Shown one piece after another: positions 58,301-64,000 of a DNA stretch of 64,000 bases; position 1 is the first letter of the stretch; every line of letters starts with the position of its first letter. Source of the stretch: Phaeosaccion multiseriatum (Eukaryota; Ochrophyta, other classes); contig OZ218964.1 in NCBI GenBank assembly GCA_965112735.1, positions 1 to 64,000 on the forward strand, in the 5' to 3' direction. The translations under genes were made by a program, and so were the position numbers. Below the pieces are notes generated by a model. That model was not told the DNA's origin. It saw only the letters and a program-made list of their open reading frames with translations, and made no database searches.

Positions 58301-58680
58301 TTCCAGGCGAGTAGAGCGACCGCAGCACCTTTTTCTTCCTCCCAAATTTTTATCACTCTCTCTCTCTCTCTCTTTCCCTCTTGTTCTTCTTTATTGATTT
58401 TGTGTAAAGCTTGGAGCAGCCCCCTGGGGGTGGTCGATATGCTTCTAAATGACAAGTGTGCGCCGGCCACGCGCACGCCGGCTCCAGCGTAGGTAGCACG
58501 TAATGGGGTCGAATACAACCTCGCTCTTCGGAAAGAGCTCCGCCCTCCTCATATGTATATATACTTACATCGCCCCCCTATTACATCATTTACAGAAGGC
58601 TGTCATTTGAAGGGGGGAAGGGGAGAAAGCTGAGTTATCGGCGATACCTCAATAGCGTGTCAGGGGCTGACCCTTCCTGC
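58301..58680. other. Intergenic between PPR and Fe-S carrier genes (both minus)
   Basis: The region holds the promoter of the Fe-S carrier and the 3' end of the PPR gene. It has a (CT)n run at 58350-58372 and a TATATA-containing patch at 58553-58563. No gene is seen. Confidence 0.5.
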
Positions 58681-61162
58681 CTACTGCGGCCCTCCCTCAG
58701 CGGCAAGAGGGGCTTCCCGGGCCTCCCCCGTCGACGAGGAGCCGTCTCCGAGGGAGCGCTTGGCAAGCTGCATGGCCTTGATCCACTCTTGGGCCCGCTC
58801 CCCCTCCCCTGCATTGAGGCATGCTTGAATGGCTCCGCGGTAGCATCTTCGGTCGGGAGTCAAACCCTGGGCCTTCATCTCCTCCAGAAACGTTTCCGCT
58901 TTGTCATATTCGACAGTGCTGCCGAGCGCTTGCAAGAGCGTCTTGTAACTTTGCCAATTCGGCCTCAGGCCACTCGCCACCATGTCGGTCCATAGTCTCA
59001 GAACCCACTTGCCTGAGCGCTCCTGTAGCTTGCCCCTGCCAGCACACGCAAGGATCGCGCCGTTGAAAATCTTGACGGTCGGCTTCAAGCCTTCGGATTG
59101 CATCACCTGGAGCAAATCGAGCGCGCGCGAGGGCTCTCCAGCATTGCCAAGTGCCAGGATGAGTGCCCTGTAAGTTACGAGATCGGGGTTGAGGCCCTCC
59201 GCTCTCATTTCAGACAGCATGTTCATCCCCACACTCGCCCTCTCCTTCGCGTCTCGGAGGGTGCCCACGCCCTTGCCCAGCGAAGAGACCAGCGCGTTGT
59301 AGCTACGCACGTCGGGGCGAATGCCCTTTCCCTTCATCTCACTCCACATATCCAGCGCCTTTTGGTACTGACCCGCCTTTCCGCACGCAGTGATGGCCGC
59401 GGTGTATGCCACAAGGCTCGGTGTGAGCCCATCTTCCCGCATCAAGCCCAGCACATCAATGGCCGTCTCCCACTCTCCCGCATTCGCACACGCGGTAATC
59501 AAGCTGCCGTAGCTCTCCTCTGTCGGGACCAGCCCGTGCTGGCGAATGAGGGAAAACATGTGCACGGCCCTCTCGGACTGCCCCACCTTGGCCAGGGAGG
59601 AAATGAGGGAGTTGTAGGTGATGATATCGGGCTTGAGGCCTGCTGTCTGCATGTCCTGCACCAGGTCCAGGGCGGCTTCGAACTTCCTCGCTTTGCCGCA
59701 CGCCAAAATCGCAGCATTGTAGTTGGCCCGGTCTGGCACGATTCCCTCTGCGCGCAAAGAGGCAAACACCTCCAAGGCCCTTTCGTGCTGGCCGGCCTTG
59801 CCGAAGGCCGTAATGAGGGAGTTGTACGCCCACCTGTCTGCCTTGAGCCCCGCCTCCGGCATCTTGCCAATCACTTGGAGCGCCCTGTCCGTGTCTCCGG
59901 CCTTGCAGCACGAGTCGATGGCCGAATTGAAGCCCACAAGGCTGGGCGGCATGTCGTTGGCCAGCATGTCCTCCAGCACAGTGAGGGCCCTCTCGTGCTG
60001 CCCCGTCTTGCCCAGCGCAGTCACCACCGTGTCCAGCAAGGTCACGTCAGGGGTCACAGAAGCGTCCTTGAGCATAAACTCAAACACATCCAGCGCTCGG
60101 CCCCACTGCTTGCCCTTCCCGCAGGCCGTCATGCACACCGTGTATGTGAATATGTCTGGTGACAGCCCTCCCTCCCTCATCTGCTTGAGCACCTGCAGCG
60201 CCTTTTGGAACTGCCCAGTCCTGCTAAAGGCCACCAGGAGGCTATTGTAGCTCACCACGTCTGGCTCCACTCCGTCCTCAAGCATCTTGGCCCACACCTG
60301 CCCCACCCTCTGATACTCTTTATTCTTAACCATCGTCATAATGAGCGAATTCCATAGAATGATGTCAGCGCAAAGGCCCTTCTCCCGCATGTCTTCAACC
60401 AGTTTGAGCGCCTGTTTCGAGTTGAGGTTGGCACATACACACAGTGAGCTACTCATCGGGCGGGAGCGAGCCAGCGAACGAGGGAGGAAGGAAGGGAGGG
60501 TGCAAGTGAAACCCGGTCCCCCCTCATGGCCAAGCACGTACCTCTGTGAAGGCGCCCCCCTTGCCGCAGGCCGTCACGAGGCTCGAGTAAGTAATCAGGT
60601 CCGGCGCGATACCGTCCCTCTCCATGTCATTCAGTACTTCCATCGAGCGCTTCCACTGCCCGCACATGCCGTACGCCTTGGCAGCGCTGTTGTAAATGAT
60701 AATGTTCAGCGGAATGCCCCGTCCCCTGGCCTCGTCCAGCTCCTCGGCGATCGCTTCCCAGTTCTTCTCCTTGCCAAACTGCTGTATTTTGCGCATAATG
60801 TCGATTTGCACAAGCCTCCACACCCCCTGCTGAGGCAGCACCCCCCTGCCACTGGTCTTCGCCACGCCCTCTGCGGAGTCGGCTGGTCTTTCCTCCGCCG
60901 CCGAAGGAGATGATGATGAGGCGTAAAGCGCACACCCTGCCGTCATGGGCCGGGCCCTTGCACCGTAAGCCGCAGCCCCCGAGACGGGCCGTGCCCTCGA
61001 GCAGCGCGGGAGAGTCTTCACGGCAGGGGGGCTCCCCTTTGTCCTCCACCATGACACCGGACCCGCTGGTGAGAAGGCCAGCACACCCGCAGGCGCTCCT
61101 CGCCCACCCCAGCCCACACCACCAGCCAGAGACCTCGACACAGAAGAAAGGGGGTCGTGCAT
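58681..61162 (-). CDS. Pentatricopeptide-repeat (P-class) protein, two exons
   Basis: Exons 61162-60542 and 60411-58681 join in phase 0 at GGAFTE/ALKLVEDM, which restores one PPR, and give 783 residues. From about residue 120 to 760 the protein is a chain of ~35-residue helical repeats, roughly 17, with typical cores such as PDVVSYNSLLVAFSRTGQFQ, PDIITYNSLISSLAKVGQSE and PSLVAYTAAITACGKAGQYQ. P-class PPR proteins bind organellar RNA in a base-specific way for processing, stability or translation. The N-terminal ~110 residues are Ala/Gly/Arg/Ser-rich and may target a plastid or mitochondrion, but no clear signal peptide is seen. No DYW or SMR domain is present. The C-terminal ~25 residues are a low-complexity tail. 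Confidence 0.93.
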
Positions 61163-61275
61163 ACTGTGCCTCGTCAGGTGGCCACTTTGTGAGCTTAGTA
61201 TGCACGACTTTCGAGTCCCTTCAATGCGATTATTGACTTATTTCCCCCCCTCTTCCTCACTTTCCTTTTCCTTTA
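61163..61275. promoter_or_regulatory. 113-bp divergent region between PPR and PurF genes
   Basis: Start codons of the PPR gene (61162, minus) and PurF (61276, plus) are 113 bp apart. A pyrimidine-rich stretch (61240-61275) immediately precedes the PurF ATG. Confidence 0.5.
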
Positions 61276-64000
61276 ATGCTTTTTCCATTGAGAAGCGCAC
61301 TCCAGCTGCACCTCCTTCTTTTTGCTGTTACTGTTGTTGCTACTACTCTTGTGGCCAGAGTTGCTGCATTTGTATTGGTTGGGCCGTCCTCGCTGGAGAG
61401 CATACTCAGCAGGGCCAGAGACCATCAGGGTTGGGGTGGTGCCAAGGGGCGGCCCGGGCTTGACCACAGCAGAAGCTGCAACAGCTGCAACAGCTGCGCA
61501 AGAGAATCAGTAGATAGAAAGGTCAGGAGCTCCCTCCGCAGCAGCTGGGCAGAGCTTGGAGGCAGGAGGAGGAGTGGGAGATGGAGAGAGTGGGCACCGC
61601 GGCAAAAGGGGGCACGGGGGAGAGGGCGCGGCGGCGTAGCGTTGGGCTGCGGTGTCATCGCCATCTCACTAGCAGATCCCACGTCGACCGTGGCTGCCGA
61701 GCTCTATGATGGACTCACTTTGCTGCAGCATAGGGGCCAAGGTGAGGTTGTCCCGCTCTTACACATGTGTGCTTCTGTGCCTGTAGCAGGGCTCATTTCT
61801 CCCTGCGGGTCTCCAATCGCTGCTGCTTTCCTTCAGACTCCGCGGGCATGGCCACCTCCGACCATTCGCGAGTCTACCAACACAAGGGCAAGGGCCTGGC
61901 CAGAGACGCCTTCTCCGTTGAGGAGATGCTCGGCCTGCAGGGGCACGTCGGGGTGGGGCACGTGAGGTACCCCACAGCAGGGGCTAACACTATCGCAGAG
62001 GCTCAGCCCTTCTACAGCTGTGGTCCTCTAGGTAAAGGCGCGCTGATCACGGACGGAGAGGGTTTAGGCAGGGTTGTGAGCTGTGGATTGTCTCGCACTG
62101 CGTCACCTCATCACCCCCCGACTCTCCCACTTGCCTCCCCCCCCCCCTCCCACCCATCCTTTTCAGGATTTAGTCTGGCGCACAACGGGCATATCACCAA
62201 CGCCGCAGCCTTGCGTGCTGAGGTGTCCGTGAACTGCCATCTCAACACCAACTCCGACACGGAGGTGCTGCTGCAGGTACGTCCTCACATCGCACCGGAA
62301 GGAGCCCTTTCGAGGCGGGGCAGGTCTCACCCCCCCAGGCGCTCTCATCCGGGCCTGCCTCTGACCTGTCCACAGGTACTGGCCCAGGAGCTACTGCAGG
62401 GGCTGGGGCCTGCTCTCGCCAACACCTCCGAGGCTGCGCGGCCGGACAGGAGAGGGCTCCAGGACATCACGCCCGGTGAGCGTTGTACCCTCCGCCAGTA
62501 CCGCCCGCCTGCTCCAGTCCCTGCCCCTGTAGACTCACTCAACCCTTCCTTCCCGCAGCGGAACTCTTCTCTGTAGTGGGCCGCGTCATGGCGCGCTGCC
62601 GAGGAGGGTACGCCGTAACGGTCGTGCTCAACGGGGTTGGGCTGCTCGCCTTCAGGGACACGCACGGCATCCGACCGCTCTGCTTCGGCAGCAGGCCGAG
62701 CCAGGGACACACAGGTAAGCTACCGCACGTTGGGGAATGGGGGGGTAACCAATCCTAAGGGCCAAGTGTTGTCGGCCCTGCGCTCACTTCGATTTTTGCA
62801 ATCACCTCGTCAGACAAGCTGGACTGGGCCGCAGCAAGCGAGAGCGTCGGAATCACGGGCCTGGGCTTTTCGTTGAGGTACGTCCTTGGCGTGGGAGAGT
62901 GTGAGGTCTGGGAGGCCATGATTGAGAGCCCCTGCCCTATGCCCTCTTCCCCCCCCCCCCCCGCTGCCTGCCCCTGTCCTCTGTGGCGCAGTCGCGACGT
63001 GTGCGCCGGAGAGGCCGTCTTCGTGGACACCCACGGAGCCCTCCATAGCGCGGTGTGTGCAAAGGGGCCTCTGCCCACATTCACGCCCTGCATATTCGAG
63101 TACGTGTACATGGTGCGTGCCTGTCCAGTCGGTACATAGGTGGGGTACTTCTGTGAGTGTACATGGAGGGGTTGTGCTTTTTCAGTCAACCCTGCGGCCG
63201 TTCCCCTCCAACCAGTGCCCCCCCCCCCTTGGGCCTTCCCGTGCCATGATATGCGTCAGGCGCGCCCCGACGCAGTACTGGACGGCGTGTCCGTGTACAA
63301 GGCGCGTGTGTCCATGGGCACGCGCCTCGCAGCCAAAGTGCAGCGCACCTTCTCTATGAAGAACAAGGAGGCGGCCCTCGGCTTCGGAGGCGTTGTGCCA
63401 GCGGTGGATGTGGTGGTGCCCGTGCCGGAGACGAGCCGCATCGCCGCGCAGCACTGTGCGAGGGCTCTAGGCGTGCCCTACGAGGAGGGCCTGACGAAGA
63501 ACAGATACATCGGCAGGACGTTCCTTCTCACGGTACGATCGTCAGGCGAAGAGCTTAGAGTTAGTTGGGGTAGGCCTTCGTAGTTAGTGCCCTTATAGTC
63601 TCCTCCGCTCTGCCGCTCCCCCAGGGCCAGAAGCTGCGGCAGGACAGCGTCAAGAAGAAGCTCTCCCCGGTGACCGCCGTGCTGGAGGGCAGGCACGTGC
63701 TGCTGGTCGACGACAGCATCGTGCGAGGCACCACGAGCAGGCAGATCGTGGCTATGGTCCGGCGAGCAGGTAAGGCCAGGGAAGGGACGGGAAGGGACGG
63801 GCGGGTTAGGTACGAGATGCAGCGGCGCTCAAGAGAGCCCCTCAAGAGAGCCCTCCCTTTGATGCGATGGCGCTCTTGTCCCACGAGGAAGCAGAAATGA
63901 CACCTCTTGTCTTGTCTGCGGACCTCACACACACCGCCCCTGCTGCTGCCCCTGCCCTCCGCCCCTGCCCTCCAGGTGCGACTCGCGTGACGTTCTGTAG
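61276..64000 (+). CDS. purF: Glutamine PRPP amidotransferase, 5' ten exons (gene continues past the window)
   Basis: This enzyme makes 5-phosphoribosylamine from PRPP and glutamine, the first committed purine step. Exons are 61276-61741, 61837-62031, 62167-62276, 62376-62475, 62559-62714, 62814-62877, 62992-63112, 63260-63532, 63625-63769 and 63976 onward, all in phase. The Ntn glutaminase half begins at [11 protein letters not shown], whose Cys would be the nucleophile after propeptide removal, and has [35 protein letters not shown] and [10 protein letters not shown]. The PRTase half has [20 protein letters not shown] and the PRPP loop [14 protein letters not shown]. The N-terminus is a hydrophobic signal ([20 protein letters not shown]) ending in a VAAF junction, suggesting plastid import. 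The window ends shortly after GATRVTFC. Confidence 0.96.

Overview
The window looks like one end of a nuclear chromosome from a photosynthetic alga with a secondary, red-lineage plastid. A eustigmatophyte-type stramenopile (Nannochloropsis/Microchloropsis-like) is my best guess, but it is an inference. The evidence is: a CCCTAA telomere tract in the correct orientation for a left end; compact, GC-rich genes with many short GT-AG introns; signal peptides followed by an ASAF-type motif (ASAF in cysteine synthase, related AQAF, VAAF and ATCF forms in three other genes), the usual plastid address in such algae; and a giant type I polyketide synthase.

Layout. 1-7780 is a pentamer (CCTGG)n array, probably telomere sequence mis-called by a long-read basecaller. 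7781-7821 is clean (CCCTAA)n, joined directly to a truncated Ty1/copia element with a 153-bp LTR (7823-8305). 8648-10472 (+) is 4-hydroxyphenylpyruvate dioxygenase. 10803-26921 (-) is one 11-exon PKS gene of about 4,695 residues with the order FAAL-ACP-KS-ACP-KS-AT-DH-ER-KR-ACP-[Pls-like membrane/beta-helix block]-thioester reductase. 27494-32308 (+) is a tandem AAA+ ATPase whose two Walker B glutamates are replaced. 33009-35271 (-) is a plastid-targeted cysteine synthase. About 35300-36830 (+) is a Pro/Thr-rich surface-type protein. 37436-44909 (-) is a leucine-rich-repeat and EF-hand-like region, one gene or two. 45072-50400 (+) is an unrecognised basic/Cys-rich gene built partly from tandemly duplicated phase-1 exons. 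50606-51455 is a GA-rich microsatellite. 51531-52629 (-) is a decayed piggyBac-like transposase. 52690-56900 (+) is a DIRS-like or unclassified retroelement with a coding minisatellite. 57117-58300 (-) is a plastid A-type Fe-S carrier, 58681-61162 (-) a PPR protein, and 61276 to beyond the window end (+) glutamine PRPP amidotransferase.

How the parts relate. Most genes sit in alternating divergent/convergent pairs with short shared promoters (for example 162 bp at 44910-45071). Several products point to plastid metabolism: HPPD (plastoquinone/tocopherol precursor), cysteine synthase, A-type Fe-S carrier and PurF. The PKS has the parts to activate a free fatty acid, extend it, reduce it fully and release it reductively. 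That would suit long-chain diol, alkenol or wall-lipid synthesis, but the product is inference.

Quality notes. Three reading frames break at G/C homopolymers of 10-14 bases and one breaks inside the PKS ketoreductase. Together with the telomere pattern this suggests residual long-read errors rather than true pseudogenes.
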